DNA of 64,000 bases from Lobosporangium transversale (Eukaryota; Mortierellomycota; Mortierellomycetes; Mortierellales; Mortierellaceae). The stretch lies in assembly GCF_002105155.1 (NCBI RefSeq), contig NW_019028990.1, forward strand, positions 551,501 to 615,500, read 5' to 3'. A program made the position numbers and the translations under genes. This document shows positions 1 to 11,571 of the stretch, one piece after another. Numbering within the stretch: position 1 is the stretch's first letter; each line of letters begins with the position of its first letter. The notes under the pieces were generated by a model that saw nothing but the letters and a program-made list of their open reading frames with translations, did no database searches and was not told the DNA's origin.

Positions 1-995
1 CAAGCTACTCCAGTCCATATCTCCAAGTCCTTGGTCATGTACAGCCTTCAAGTGATTATACGCCAAATCAGCTGTCGGCAATGATGCTCCTGTTTCCAAA
101 GCTAGCTGTCTCATATGTCCTACATCCTTCAATCCCAAATCGACCGAAAATCCATCTTCTTTGTGAACGACCGCGGTACCATCGACCATCTTGCGACTAT
201 ACTCGATCCAGGCAGGTGCAGGGAAAAACGCCTCAATGAACTTGAGAATTGATTGTGGATCGACTTCGGCCTTTTCTGCCAGAGTTAAACCCTCTGCTAA
301 CAACTCCATAGTTCCTACGACGAAGAAATTACCGATCAACTTGAAATTACATGCTTTAGCCACGTCTTTGGTGTTGAGATGAATGATGCTCTTGGACATG
401 GTTGTGAAGTAAAGACACATTTTCTTGATGATCTTTTCGTCTCCACCGCTGGTGACCCAAATCAATTTAGCAGCCTTCGCCACCGGTGGACGGCCAAAGA
501 CAGGGCATTGGAGATATGTGTGCTTTTGTGGACAGGCTGCGAGTTGCTTTTGAAGCTCAGTAGCCAGTGCAGGATAGATGGTTGAAGTCTCCACAAAAAT
601 GATGGGGTGCTCTACCTGGTTTGCCAAATCGATAAGCTGTGTATAAACCTCTTGTACAGCTGCATCGTTTGCCAACGATGTGAAGATCTAAAGGATGAAT
701 AAATTTATATTAGCGTACATAAATCTACAGCTTTATCTTCCTCTTCATTTTAAAGACCCATGGATGAATTACTCACAATGTTACTCTGAGCAACCAAGTC
801 TTCGATTGATTTAGCAATATGTACTCCATGATGTCGCAGCTTCGCACTTTTAGCTGGGTCGCGGTTCCAAACAATCATGTTCAGATGAAGTGAAGCAAGA
901 TAACGCTGAAGATTGCTGGCCATATAGTAGCCCATCTCACCGAGGCCAATCCATCCGATGCGATCTTGATGTTTAAGATGAATTAGGTGGTTCAT
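1..995 (-). CDS. 3-hydroxyisobutyrate dehydrogenase / 6-phosphogluconate dehydrogenase-like oxidoreductase (3' part cut off)
   Basis: Seen: two exons (777-995, and 687 running off the left edge) joined in phase 0 across a GTGAGT...TTTAG intron. The first residues hold a Rossmann NAD(P)-binding motif, WIGLGEMG, followed by an acidic-to-WNRDP segment typical of the beta-hydroxyacid dehydrogenase family. Exon 2 continues with the GG(D/E)-type segment and a helical all-alpha domain containing a GNFFVVGTMELLAEG stretch that includes the family's conserved N/K region, and LDVGHMRQLA-like sequence near the edge. Known of the family: NAD(P)-dependent oxidation of small beta-hydroxy acids, often mitochondrial (valine catabolism) or glyoxylate/succinic-semialdehyde reductase. 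Inferred: no clear targeting peptide, and no strict HIBADH signature visible, so it may be a cytoplasmic NP60/GLYR-like relative. Start chosen as the first ATG of the exon directly before the Rossmann fold. Confidence 0.82.
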
Positions 996-1479
996 GATTT
1001 CTTATGATAGATATCAAAGTATTCTGTTTCTTTTTTTTTTTTTTTTTTTTTTTTGCTTTGTTCTTTTTGAGAAGGTAACTTATACGTTGAAAATGGAATA
1101 AATAAGACAAGAGACAAGTTTGAAAAGAGATACAAAAAAAATAAAAAAGATTGTTCGTTTTTATATGACAGCATGCATTTTGCTGTTATGAGCAAAGAGA
1201 TAGGTAAAAACGCGAAGAAAAGAAGCCACGTAAAGCCAAGGCGGAAGTTGGGATCATTTACGGGCTTTTTCTATAGGCTTTGATCGGACCCTTTCCGGCG
1301 TCATCATGATGCTGAAGTCTATCTTCAAAGTCGAAACCACGGGCAATCCCTTCTGGGAAGAGCGGGGAACATGAGCTCACGTGATATCCTATTGATTTGT
1401 TTCTATTTTCGGGTATATGTGTAGTCTAACGGAAGGGTAAACTGTGGGGTTGCTTTGTTAAGGTGATAGTCTATACTAT
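996..1479. other. Intergenic spacer with T24 tract
   Basis: No gene is visible between the start of the dehydrogenase gene and the stop of the CENP-M gene, both on the minus strand. The stretch therefore holds the promoter of the former and the 3' end of the latter. It contains a T24 homopolymer (1031-1054) immediately upstream of the dehydrogenase ATG, reading as A24 on the coding strand. Confidence 0.6.
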
Positions 1480-2593
1480 TCAAGGCTCGATATTGGTATT
1501 GATTTCGCCCCTTTCATTCTTGATTCCCACCTCGCCTACGTCTCCATCCTCATTATCGCTGAATGTTGTCATCTCCACTATATACTTTTCAGGGGTCCTC
1601 ATTAAATGATGGGTGGCTGTCACACGATCTCCAAGCACTGATCTAACAGCAGATGAGCTAGTCAGTAACTGGCGCCAAGAGTTTGTTGAGGGTCCAAATC
1701 CTGACCATGTACTATTAGCATCGGGGACTCGATCCGGTCTTCGGTACCCAGCACCCACCTCCAGCATCCTAACAACCTGAAGAGCTGCCAAAGTTGCTTC
1801 ACGATCGACATCCAAGTTTGTCCAAATCGTAGGAATGTCATAAAAATCTTCCAGAAAGTTTGTAACATCATCTCTATCAAACGCATATTTCGAAACGGCT
1901 GCAACTGTAGCATCATATAACGGAGAAGATGTAGAGAAAATACGAAGTAAATGTAGAGCAGAAAAGTGAGGGAATGGAATTATCAAAGGCAACCAGCAAT
2001 AATGCTGCCGCAGTTATTAAGAACCCGTGAATATAATAGTAGAGCTGAATTAAAGTAATTACCTCGTGTGATTACGATCGCGCAGTGACCTAGGAACCAG
2101 CCTGGATCTAACTGTAGAAGCGACTGCTTACAGTCCTCCCATGAGGTATGATTTGACATATTGACCATAAAGAGGATCAAATCGTATCGTGTGACTGATT
2201 CCATGACACCTGGGATAGACTGTTGGTCATTATTAAATGGGCGTATCAGGGGCATTTTTGGCGCGGCCCCAGGTCCTGAAACTGCAAAGGAGAGTGACTC
2301 TGCTGTTCTAAAATTTACATCGGTGTTGATTCCGTGCAAATTTCCTATTGCTGGTAATTCTGATGCTATAGCCTGTTCCTGCTGAAGTGGTTGCGATGTA
2401 ACCTCTGAGCGTATGTATGATGCCAACCTCCGTTTACCAATACCTGCATGGCCTACCAACTGTCATAATTCTAAAGTTATTTATAAAAATCTAATGGTTC
2501 AATTGCACAAATCAATTTAACATTACTGCGAATCCACCGAAGAGGGAGGCTCACCAAGATTGTCGTTGTGGACCTTGGGATTATAAAGTCCAT
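1480..2593 (-). CDS. CENPM: CENP-M homologue, kinetochore (CCAN) pseudo-GTPase
   Basis: Seen: three exons (2555-2593, 2063-2459, 1480-1904) joined by GTGAGC and GTAATT donors; the frame closes to about 286 residues. The start reads TTTILLVGHAGIGKRRLA, matching the first strand and loop of human CENP-M. Further on are RYDLILFMVN followed by SLLQLDPGWFLGHCAIVITR, and later DREATLAALQVVRMLEVGAG, each at the place expected in CENP-M. Known: CENP-M resembles a small GTPase that cannot bind nucleotide and holds together the CENP-H/I/K/M complex of the inner kinetochore. Odd: the loop here (GHAGIGKR) is close to a real Walker A motif, and there is a C-terminal acidic tail of about 40 residues that the 180-residue human protein lacks. 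The acceptor of the last intron could be 1904 or 1898; both keep frame. Confidence 0.85.
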
Positions 2594-4917
2594 GTCTGAT
2601 GTAAGAGAGATACTTGGGATCTTTTTAAAGACGTGGTGCTCTCCCTTATTAACGGTGACCACGTGATTATAATAAAGCAACAGCTTTAAATGATGAAACA
2701 GGGGAATGACTCCCAGTGTAAGGAACAGACGGGAGACAAGAACACATGTGTAAATAAAAATAAACCTCGGGTTAAATTGGTATGCATGTCGGCAAAAAAA
2801 GGTATCGAGGCTGCTGTGCAATGGAATATCGGCATGTTGTGAAAGAAGTAGAGGACGTTTTGAAAAAAACCTGACGTATTATCGCTTGCTTCAAGCTAAT
2901 GTGATCAAATAGACAGACCACCCTGTATGAACACAAAAAATTGAATATTTCTGGTGCTATGGGTACCTTGTTAGCTGTTTGGTATGTCTGTTTTTGCAAA
3001 CTGAGCCAGCTAGTGTTGTCATGGATAGATACAAATTCGTTTTAGTGGCGTTAAGGTAAATGCCGCGCGCAGTACAATTTCTGCGATTCACTCCTTACAA
3101 TGAATAAATGAAATAAAATAAGATAAAAAGGAACTTTCATGACGGCGACAACAAGGTACGCACACAACAAAAAGGAGTACTTTTATTTGTAGGGTCACAG
3201 GACTCCAAAAGCAAATATTCGCAACCTCATGCCAGGGAAAATGGTTTCTGAACCAGACTTCTGATCTTACTCTCGAGATCGGCTAACGATGTGGTTATGG
3301 GATTCTCAGGAAGATCAGAGATCGGAAGAGGATGTGGTGGCCATAGTTATTCTCTTAATCGCAGTTTATTTCTCGGTTTGCTTCTCTCGTAGTTCTATAT
3401 CCTTTTCCGCATGGGAGGAGGGAGAACTAGGAGGCATCAAGGGCAAATTGAGATCTCATCCCTTTGTACATCATTCACTCGTTGACCACAGCTCATCACT
3501 TGCCTCTCTGCCTCTTTCGTTTTGTCATTATCTTTAGCATTCACCCTCCCCTCTAGCCAATACTGCTTCGAACGTAAGCCATTCGACGTCGATAAAATAA
3601 ACGATATAGCGAACGTATCTCGAATAAGGATAATTAAATGTATAATGAAAAGGTCGGGACTTTTCTCACCCAGATCATGCATGAGCGATGGTCTTAATCA
3701 CTTCTCGCGTGCGAAAATCCGTTCTTAGCAAACGATTTTAAGGAAAACCTGCATCATTTCCTCGCAAGCTGCATCCAAAAAGCCCTCACCCCGTTTATCA
3801 ATGAAAAATCAATAATTATCCTATCCTGCAACCTTATGCAGCACATTCCAATACTCCATCGACACTTATTTCCAATATTTCGTCTCTTGCGTCAGAATGA
3901 ACACCAGAAAAACATAAAAGATCATTGGGAGGCCAAGTGGAGGAACCCAAGGTTACCCATGTGCATTTTACTTCATTCCTGATGACAAGTAGCCACATGC
4001 ATACACATAAACATTTGTCCACATTCAAATACTTTTTTACTATCCTGACATCTTTGTTGACCTCGACCCACCTCCACACCTGAAGATACATAAATTTGAC
4101 ATTCTCTTTCTCTTGAATGTGAATGCGTTCGCTCTTGCGTGTACGTCTTTGATTTTTTTTTTTTTTTGTGCCACATCCCTCCACGCGATATTCCTGCAGC
4201 TCATTTTGGTCCTCTCTGTCCCTAGTCCACCCAGAGTACTGGAGACATATTAATAGCTCTTGATCTCGACTGCCGCCTTTCTCTACCCGCGTTGCTGTCC
4301 TCATTTCCCCCTCGCCTCTTTTTCCTCCTGCCTCCGCTTCTCTCTCGTCCTGCTCACTTTCTATTCTACCCCTCTAGCCTACTCTAGTCTTACTCGCGTC
4401 CTGCGCTTTTACCAAATCAACCCTTTCCTCCTTCCACCTCCTTCCATCCAACCTTTATTACTTCTTTGTCTCTTCCACCTCTGTTCCTCGCAATTTTTTT
4501 TTCTAACCACATTTTATTCACTTTCTCTTTTCTTTCTCTCTTCTCATTTCCTCTTTCTCTTTTTTTCTCTTTCTCTTTCTCTCTTTTTCTCTCTTTCTCT
4601 CTTTCTCTTTTTCTCTTTTTCTCTTTTTCTCTTTTTCTCTCTCTCACCCTCCCACCCTCTCTCTCTTTCTCTTTCCCTTTTTTTACCTTTTATTTTTAAT
4701 TATCTTCTAACTTGAAGTATCCATATCCGATAAAGACTATAAACGGCAAACTATTAGCACCCCATTCCTATCTGCCCCCTCATTTAGAGCCCTTCTATCC
4801 TTGTCTTTTAATATAGCTGTGTTCCTTTTTGAAGCATTATCACCATCCCTCCCCTATTCAAATTTGACACCCTGATCCAAGCCAACTGCGCCCCGACCAA
4901 AGACACACTTCACTTTC
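2594..4917. promoter_or_regulatory. Shared divergent upstream region of CENP-M and the APSES factor genes
   Basis: A 2.3-kb stretch with no supportable gene. Its short open frames are not protein-like; the longest (4260-4715) is pure Ser/Leu/Phe low complexity from a CT tract. The last 450 bases (about 4480-4690) are an extreme pyrimidine tract of TTTCTC and CTCT units on the coding strand of the downstream gene, as is common in fungal 5' leaders. A T15 run sits at about 4147-4161. The length suggests a complex promoter and a long 5' UTR, as is usual for developmental regulators; individual sites cannot be called. Confidence 0.45.
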
Positions 4918-6832
4918 ATGCTAGGCCACCAGCAACTGCTGCAACAGCAGCGGCAGAGCTTTCATACTCACCAGCAACATCAACAACATCAAGAACAACA
5001 TCATAAACAGCATCAACAGTATCAGCAGCAACAGCTCGGACATCAAGACTTTAAGTTAAACATCGGTCACACCAAACAGCTCAGTTCCCACTTATCAGCC
5101 CCTAATTCATCTTCAACCTCGACCTCCTCGGTCGGGACGATCAACATCAGGCCTTCAGTAATTGCCTCTCTACCACCGGCATTCCCATACCCTGGTCACT
5201 CCAGCACTCCAATTCCGACTCCAACTTTGCCCTCTGTCTCATCTTTATCCACGAGCATTGCATCTGTATCTGGCGATGTCTCCATAGGCACAGGCGAGAA
5301 CTTTGCTCCAAATATCAAGAAAGCAAAGTACTCAACATCACTCGATCCTAGAGGATTCATTCCCGGTAAGTTGGGATGTTCGAAGCCCGGAGAATTCTTC
5401 ATATTTTATGTCAGATCACAATATGTTCTAAAAAAATACTTTGCCCTATTCATGTCAAAACCTAGTCTTCGAGTATGAACTCTATGGGCATCCTATCATG
5501 TGGGACCAGGAGAATCTGTATGTTCACTTTACAGGCATATGGAAAGTATTAGGAAAAACCAAAGCCGATATAGTCAAGATCATTGATGCCAATCCAATCC
5601 TAGAGTCCATAATCCGGAAAGTGCGTGGTGGTTTTCTCAAGATCCAAGGCACTTGGTACGATTTCCTTCTTTCCATTATATGATGTATTCAAGTCCAATG
5701 TGAGGCGGGTTTTTCGAGAAACGTAACATATTCATGTCTTATTTATTGTACTAATCTGCATCTATACTATAGGATGCCGCATCAAGAAGCATACGACCTT
5801 GCGAAAAAGACCTGCTATAAATTACGTTATGAGTTGGTTCCTGTTTTCGGTCCCAGTTTCGTCAATGACTGTATTCCACCAGATGCCCCAGGTTTTGGCT
5901 CAATTCACCTTACAGTAGTTCGTCGGCGGGCCTCCGAATGTGTTGTGGGTCAAAGGCAAGCCGTGATGGGTCCACAGCAATTTCGCCTCCATCAGACTCA
6001 CCTTCATCCCAGTTTGAAAAGACGCTATTCTAGCAATGATGTGAGTCGTCTCAGTCGATTAGGCCAAGCAAATAGCCCCACCACTAGCCATCTCTCCACC
6101 TCATTCTTGCTTAATCGAAGTAAAGAGCATCAGCAAGATAGTAGTATGGACGGCGATCAAGAGGATGATCAAGATTTAGATATGGACGACGATGATAATA
6201 GTACTGGCCATAGTAGAAGTATAAGTAGCCAGGCTCGACAGCATCGCTTCAGTCGCACTGGTCGATTCAATTCTAATATTGATAATGACGATGAAGATGA
6301 TGACGACGGAGACAGACTCTTGGACGGTTCAACAGGAGATGAAGAGGAGCATCAGTCTCTATCAGGATCGTATGATGGTGATGATATTGATGTCGATGGG
6401 GAATCTTGTACTAGCGAACAAGATGATCCCATGTATGGACTAGCACGTCTCGATCTATCCCGCCGCAATTCTTCACCGATGCCTTTGAATGCAGCCTACG
6501 CGCTCGGGAGCAACGGAGGGGCAAAGTCTTCCACGCGTGCTAGGAGAGGAAGACCACCGACACGGAGTCCAATGCCAATGGCCAGTCGTATCGCGGCCAA
6601 TTACGTTGCGTACAATAATTATGTTTCCAGCAACACACAGGCTGCACAAGGGCTCGGTCGCAACAACCAGTCCAGTCGTTCACAGAAGCAACAGGCCCGT
6701 CAGCAGCAAAAGCTACAGAGTCAATCGCTCCAACAGCACCAACTACTACTGTTGCAGCAGCAACAACAACAACAACAACAACAGCAGCAGCAGCAGCAAC
6801 AACAGCAGCAACAACAGCAGCAACAACAGCAG

Positions 6833-6863
<31 letters not shown>

Positions 6864-7213
6864 GGCGATACCAATCATTGCAAATATCAGCTATTCAACA
6901 GCAGCAACCACAGCAGCAGTCACCAGATCAAGAGTATCCTTATCAAGGCTCCAATTGTGCTCCCGCTATGACCGGGCTTACGCACCAAGAGCTAGTCGAA
7001 TTCTTCAAAGCCGGGCAAGCATTGCAGCGCATGTCTCAGGATGATGGCGTTCGCCCTTGGAAACAAGATAGTGGGCGAATGATCCTTCCAAAGAAGATTG
7101 TCCTTGGGGAGCAAGTATTCCAGTGCGTGGGTGGCGAATATAAATGTATTCCTGAGCCAAACAACTCTTCTTCGACAAAACCGCCAGGAGAGGATGATGG
7201 GTGGTCTCGCTGA
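4918..7213 (+). CDS. Xbp1-like APSES (KilA-N) transcription factor with polyQ tract
   Basis: Seen: three exons (4918-5365, 5466-5655, 5773-7213), phases 1 and 2, giving about 692 residues. The N-terminus is Gln/His-rich. The DNA-binding domain spans roughly residues 135-265 and is encoded across all three exons; diagnostic pieces are HPIMWDQENLYVHFTGIWK, GGFLKIQGTWMPHQEA and PVFGPSFVNDCIPP, the last two typical of the Xbp1 branch of APSES domains rather than Mbp1/Swi4. No ankyrin repeats follow, again like Xbp1. The C-terminal part has a very acidic stretch (Asp-rich, about 6130-6400), an RRGRPP AT-hook-like motif, and about 36 consecutive glutamines. Known: Xbp1 is a nuclear stress- and quiescence-linked repressor in yeast; a similar role here is inference. 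Confidence 0.87.
6755..6862 (+). repeat. CAA/CAG trinucleotide tract encoding polyglutamine
   Basis: About 36 uninterrupted Gln codons in the APSES factor. CAA and CAG are interspersed, which should stabilise the tract against slippage better than a pure CAG run. Glutamines continue on both sides at lower density. Confidence 0.95.
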
Positions 7214-7907
7214 AAAGAAGTGAACATCCTTTCTTTTCTCTTGTCTTTTTTTTTTCTTTTTTCTTTTTCTTTGGCCCTTTAACTCTCACTCTCTACATGT
7301 ACATATACTTTCTAATTCAACATAAGCTTGCTTATTGGAAACATGCTCTAAAGTCTCTTGTCAACTGTTATCATAATACAGCAGTTATTCTGGCCATCAT
7401 GAATTTATGACCTTTTTTGAATGTCTAGTCAGGTCGTTCATTTTGATTCTATCATTCCATGTTGTTCAAGACTTTGTCTAGTCTTGAGTTCTTCATTGGA
7501 TCAAACCAGATTGAATGTTGCTTTGAGTTGCACTATTTGAAGTGTTGAATAAATTTCATAAAAGATTAAGAGCATAGAGTACCTTATTAAGACGTTATTC
7601 CAGAAGGAGTACAATATAGATCAAGAAATGAATGATAAAAAACAGAGGACTCACGGGCCATCTCCACATTGATGATGGTACATCATTTTCCCTTGTTTTT
7701 CTCTTTCCCCGTTCCCACTCTTGTTTGTTGGGCTCAACTCAACCAGTTCCCTTTTTTGGGTTCCCGCCTGCAAGCCCTTATCTCAGGACTGTTTACAGAA
7801 GGAAAAGTGTTTTTATTTCACTTCATTTTTTTTTCGTTTCTAATTACTTTTTCTCTCTTCTATTCGATTGATTCGCCATTCCCTTGAAATTCCATCGTCA
7901 AGTAATC
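7214..7907. other. Intergenic spacer, 3' end of APSES gene and IDH1 promoter
   Basis: No gene seen. It begins with a T-rich 3' end after the APSES stop, and ends with a CT/T-rich leader (about 7680-7880) directly before the IDH1 ATG. Open frames here are pyrimidine-tract artefacts. Confidence 0.5.
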
Positions 7908-9689
7908 ATGTTGCGCACCCTTCACCTCTCCAAGCCTCTCGCCGCTACCCTCAGCAAGGTATATATTTTATATATTCATAAAATAAACTTGACACCGAGC
8001 ATTTTATCTTTTCCCATAAAGAACGGTATCTATATACGATAGTCGATACTGGAGACACTTCTATGCTTCGAGACATCCTATTAACTGTATCTATTTATGG
8101 AAGGAGATCAATGGTTAAAGGCCCATGTCCAGCTGAAGAATGTCTCTAACAAAATGATAGCTCTTTCTCTTATTTGGTGTCAAGCTTTTTTTTTTTTTTT
8201 TTTTTTTTTCTCATTGTAATGGCAATAACAAAAAAACAGCAGACGTAGTAATTATTAAATGTCGTGTATCTGTTTTCTCCTTCATAGATGGGCCCACGTG
8301 CCATGAGCACCTCCACCATCGTTCCCCAGGTTCAGGATGTAAGTCAAGCAGAAGAGAATTTCAACTTCTTGACGTCAATTATGTAATTGGTTTTTAATTG
8401 CGTTCGACTATGATTTTTATAATCATTATTATGATTATTATGATCATAATTCTAATTTACGGATCAAGGATTGGAATCAAAGACGACATTAAATGAGCCT
8501 GTTGATCTAAACAATCGCTTCGATCGGACACACTGGAATAAATAGGTTCCTTGCTCCAAACTTGGAGGTCGCTACACTGTCACTTTGATCCCTGGAGATG
8601 GTGTTGGTCAGGAGACTGCTTCAGCTGTCAAGACCATTTTCAAGGCTGCCAAGGTTCCTGTCGATTGGGAACAGTTTGATGTCTCTGGATATACTTCTGC
8701 TGATGACACCCTTTTCAAACAGTCGGTCGAGTCTCTGAGACGTAACAAGGTTGGACTCAAGGGAATTCTTTACACCCCTGTATCCTCTCTCGGTCACTCT
8801 TCTTTCAATGTCACTATTCGTAAGGACTTGGACATGTATGCTTCTTTGGTACTTTGTAAGAACATTCCTGGCTACCCCACTCGTCACGAGGGTGTCGACT
8901 TTGCTATCATCCGTGAGAACACCGAGGGTGAATACTCTGGTCTTGAACATCAGTCCTACCCTGGCGTTGTGGAATCGCTCAAGGTCATTACTCGCACCAA
9001 GTCTGAGCGCATTGCTCGCTTTGCTTTTGACTTTGCTCTTCGTAACAACCGTAAAAAGGTTACTTGCATTCACAAGGCCAATATCATGAAGTTGGCTGAC
9101 GGTCTCTTCCTTAAGACCTGTCGCGAGGTATCCAAGGAATATGCCAGTTCTGGAATCAAGTTCGAGGATATGATTGTGGACAATGCTTCCATGCAGCTCG
9201 TCTCCAAGCCTCAGCAGTTTGATGTTATGGTCATGCCCAACTTGTACGGAAACATTGTTTCCAACGTTGGTGCTGGTCTTGTTGGTGGTCCCGGTATTGT
9301 CCCCGGATGCAATATTGGTCGCGAGTATGCAATGTTTGAGCCTGTAAGTCTCCTTATAACGTTGTCATATATACATTTTTTTTTTGGATTTTGTTTCTTT
9401 TGCTAATGTATTGACTAATTACTCCAATGTTTGCTGCACAATTACACATACGCATTAATAGGGCTGTCGTCATGTCGGAAAGGATATTCAGGGACGTAAT
9501 ACGGCTAACCCCTCTGCTATGATCCTCTCGTCAGTCATGATGCTTCGTCATCTCGGACTTGATGATCACGCTAACAAGATCGCCAATGCTGTTTCCAAGA
9601 CCATCTTGAACGGTGCTGCCAAGACTCCTGATATGGGTGGTACCAGCACCACTACCGATTTCACCTTTGCTGTTATTTCGAATCTGTAA
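7908..9689 (+). CDS. IDH1: Isocitrate dehydrogenase [NAD] subunit 1, mitochondrial
   Basis: Seen: four exons (7908-7958, 8288-8338, 8546-9343, 9462-9689), all joined in phase 0, giving 375 residues. The first exon encodes a basic, hydroxylated, Leu-rich presequence (MLRTLHLSKPLAATLSK) fitting mitochondrial import. The mature part starts near VTLIPGDGVGQE, with IRENTEGEYSGLEHQ, GVVESLKVITR, VHKANIMKL, IVDNASMQ and MGGTSTTTDFT, all hallmarks of the beta-decarboxylating dehydrogenase family. The overall pattern is closer to yeast Idh1 (regulatory subunit) than Idh2, for example VSSLGHSS at the substrate-binding loop. Role: octameric NAD-dependent isocitrate to 2-oxoglutarate conversion in the TCA cycle, AMP-responsive through this subunit. 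The first two introns are long for this window (329 and 207 bases), and the first contains a T-run of about 22. Its start codon fits the signal peptide directly. Confidence 0.95.
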
Positions 9690-9912
9690 TCCACTCTCTG
9701 TAGATCACAAAAAAAAAATTTTTTTTCACAACTGTCTGCGGGATCTTTCGCAAGCCTCTCTCCTCATACATCTTTTTTTTCATGAATTTTGATTTCATTG
9801 TTTCCAATACCACGTCTGCATGTCAATAAAAAAAATAAAATAATCGATGTTGTGTATGGTATTACTTAGTTTTAACTTAAAGTACAAATATAAATTGCGA
9901 ATATAACCAAAC

Positions 9913-11041
9913 TTATGCATTCTGCATTGTGGCACGGCCGCGCTGGACACGGTCAGCCAATGACATGCCGTCATATGCTGACTTTTGTGCAGATTTGAGG
10001 AATGAGGCCTGGCCATTCTTAGCGGCGGCCTGTCTCCTGGCCTCGTCCTCAGCGTCCTGCTTCGCTTCCATCTCTGCAATCTCTGCAAGCCTCGTCTTCC
10101 TGGCCTGAGCGTCTGCAGAGGCATCCTCAGCCATAGCCCTGAGTCTTCTCTCCCTCTCTTCGGCCTTACTTTTTGCCTCTTCTTCCTGTCTTCTACTATT
10201 CTTATTATTATTAATATAGTAGTCTCCCAAGCCCTCAGGAGATCTGGAATGCCGAGAGCGCTTCCTAGATGAGTGTCTATGTCGGTCGCAGTCGCTATCA
10301 TCTGAATCGCTTGGGCGGCTATGTTTGCGTGAGGATCGGTGTTTATTATGACGCTCTGATTTATCCTTCCGCCTCTCATCTTTCTCAGCCTTGTCATCTT
10401 TGTTCTTCTTTGACTTTTTCTTCTTATGCTCCTTGTTCTCTTTACCCTCCTTGAGTTGCCGCATCCTGATAGGGTTCTTCATCAACAGCTCCATACTAGC
10501 CTGCTCCTGCTTCTTGATTGCAAGTAATGGATCTTCACGGATTTTGGCCTGAATATCCCTGACAGAATTAGCTTTGGAGGTTTGGTTCATGAAGGAGGAT
10601 GAATCCCTACTGAGTGCGCTTGAAGCGCTGCTATCCCTTTTGTTAAGGATATCATCCACACGACGTTTCCCCAATAAGTAATCTTCCAAAGCCTTTTCAT
10701 CCTTTTGATTGCCGGTAGGTGCAGCCTGATACATCCAATCAAGACGATCACTTCGTTTTTTTCCACCAGCCTGCTCCTGGATTCTTTGCAATTCCTGAAT
10801 TTGCCTCTCTTCTTCTAGCTCCTTTCGTAACTGCTGGAGCTTCTTTTCTTCCTCAGCGGCTTTGCGCTCTTCTTTCCAGACCTTCTCCTGATTTCGGAAG
10901 GTGGCTGGATGCCACGATTTTTTCAAGTTCTAAAGGAAACATTACGATGTAAAGTGATTAATAATAAGAATGAGATGGTACAGAGAAAATATCGAACTAA
11001 TATGAATGTAAATAAATACTTACTAGGTCGCCTCCTCCCAT
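9913..11041 (-). CDS. CWC25: Pre-mRNA-splicing factor CWC25
   Basis: Seen: a tiny first exon of six codons (11024-11041, MGGGDL) and a long second exon (9913-10929), joined in phase 0 to give 344 residues. The joined start MGGGDLNLKKSWHP is the signature N-terminus of CWC25 (CCDC49 in animals), followed by a highly charged coiled coil (VWKEERKAAEEEKKLQQL) and DRLDWMYQ, also diagnostic. The rest is Lys/Glu- and Arg/Ser-rich, with SRSPEGLG and KKKSKKNK patches acting as nuclear signals. Known: CWC25 joins the Prp2-activated spliceosome and lets the first transesterification proceed, its N-terminus reaching towards the branch helix. Its 3' end faces IDH1 with about 220 bases between stops; its start is divergent from importin alpha. 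Confidence 0.93.
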
Positions 11042-11571
11042 GATGATTAAAAACAAGTGTGGTAAGATAAAAGAGTAAAGAATGTCAAGAATGATGGGTT
11101 AAGGAAGTAAAGTCAAGAATATGGTGAATAGAGAATATCAAGCAAGAGGCAAAGCAAGTTCTAGCCAGCTGACGTTATATCCTAGCCCTTTATTTCCTAC
11201 ATCCCCAGTGACCAATGAGCGTTGAAAATCTTCAGAAGGTAATTCCAACAGAAGAAAAAGAAACAAATTGATTTCTTTTTTTTTTTTTTTTTTTTTTTTT
11301 TTTCTCTCTCCATCCTAAACTTGTTCTTCCTCCTTTCTCTTTCAAGAAGGTCCTTTTGCATTCGATTGGAATTACCGCGCCCGTTCCTTCTTATTCTGTA
11401 GGTGATCCTTCATTCAACTTCATATGCATGTGGCGCAACAGTGCATTCAGTTCGGCATTTATTTCATAAACAAACTCCGCATTTAGCTAATCTCTTAATC
11501 TATTCTATTAATTTCAAAATTCCAAGCGTCTTTTTTTGTTTTTTTCCACTCATCCAATTCATTCAAGCATC
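11042..11571. promoter_or_regulatory. Divergent promoter of CWC25 and importin alpha
   Basis: A 530-base bidirectional spacer. It includes a run of about 29 T (11275-11303) followed by a CT-rich leader on the importin side. No TATA box stands out. Confidence 0.5.

Noticed and set aside
4260..4715. 151-codon open frame on the plus strand
   Set aside because: It is Ser/Leu/Phe low complexity produced by a CT-rich leader tract; its complement gives the mirror Arg/Lys/Glu frame. No family signal.
6540..6878. Poly-Ala/Val reading frame on the minus strand
   Set aside because: Antisense shadow of the polyglutamine tract.
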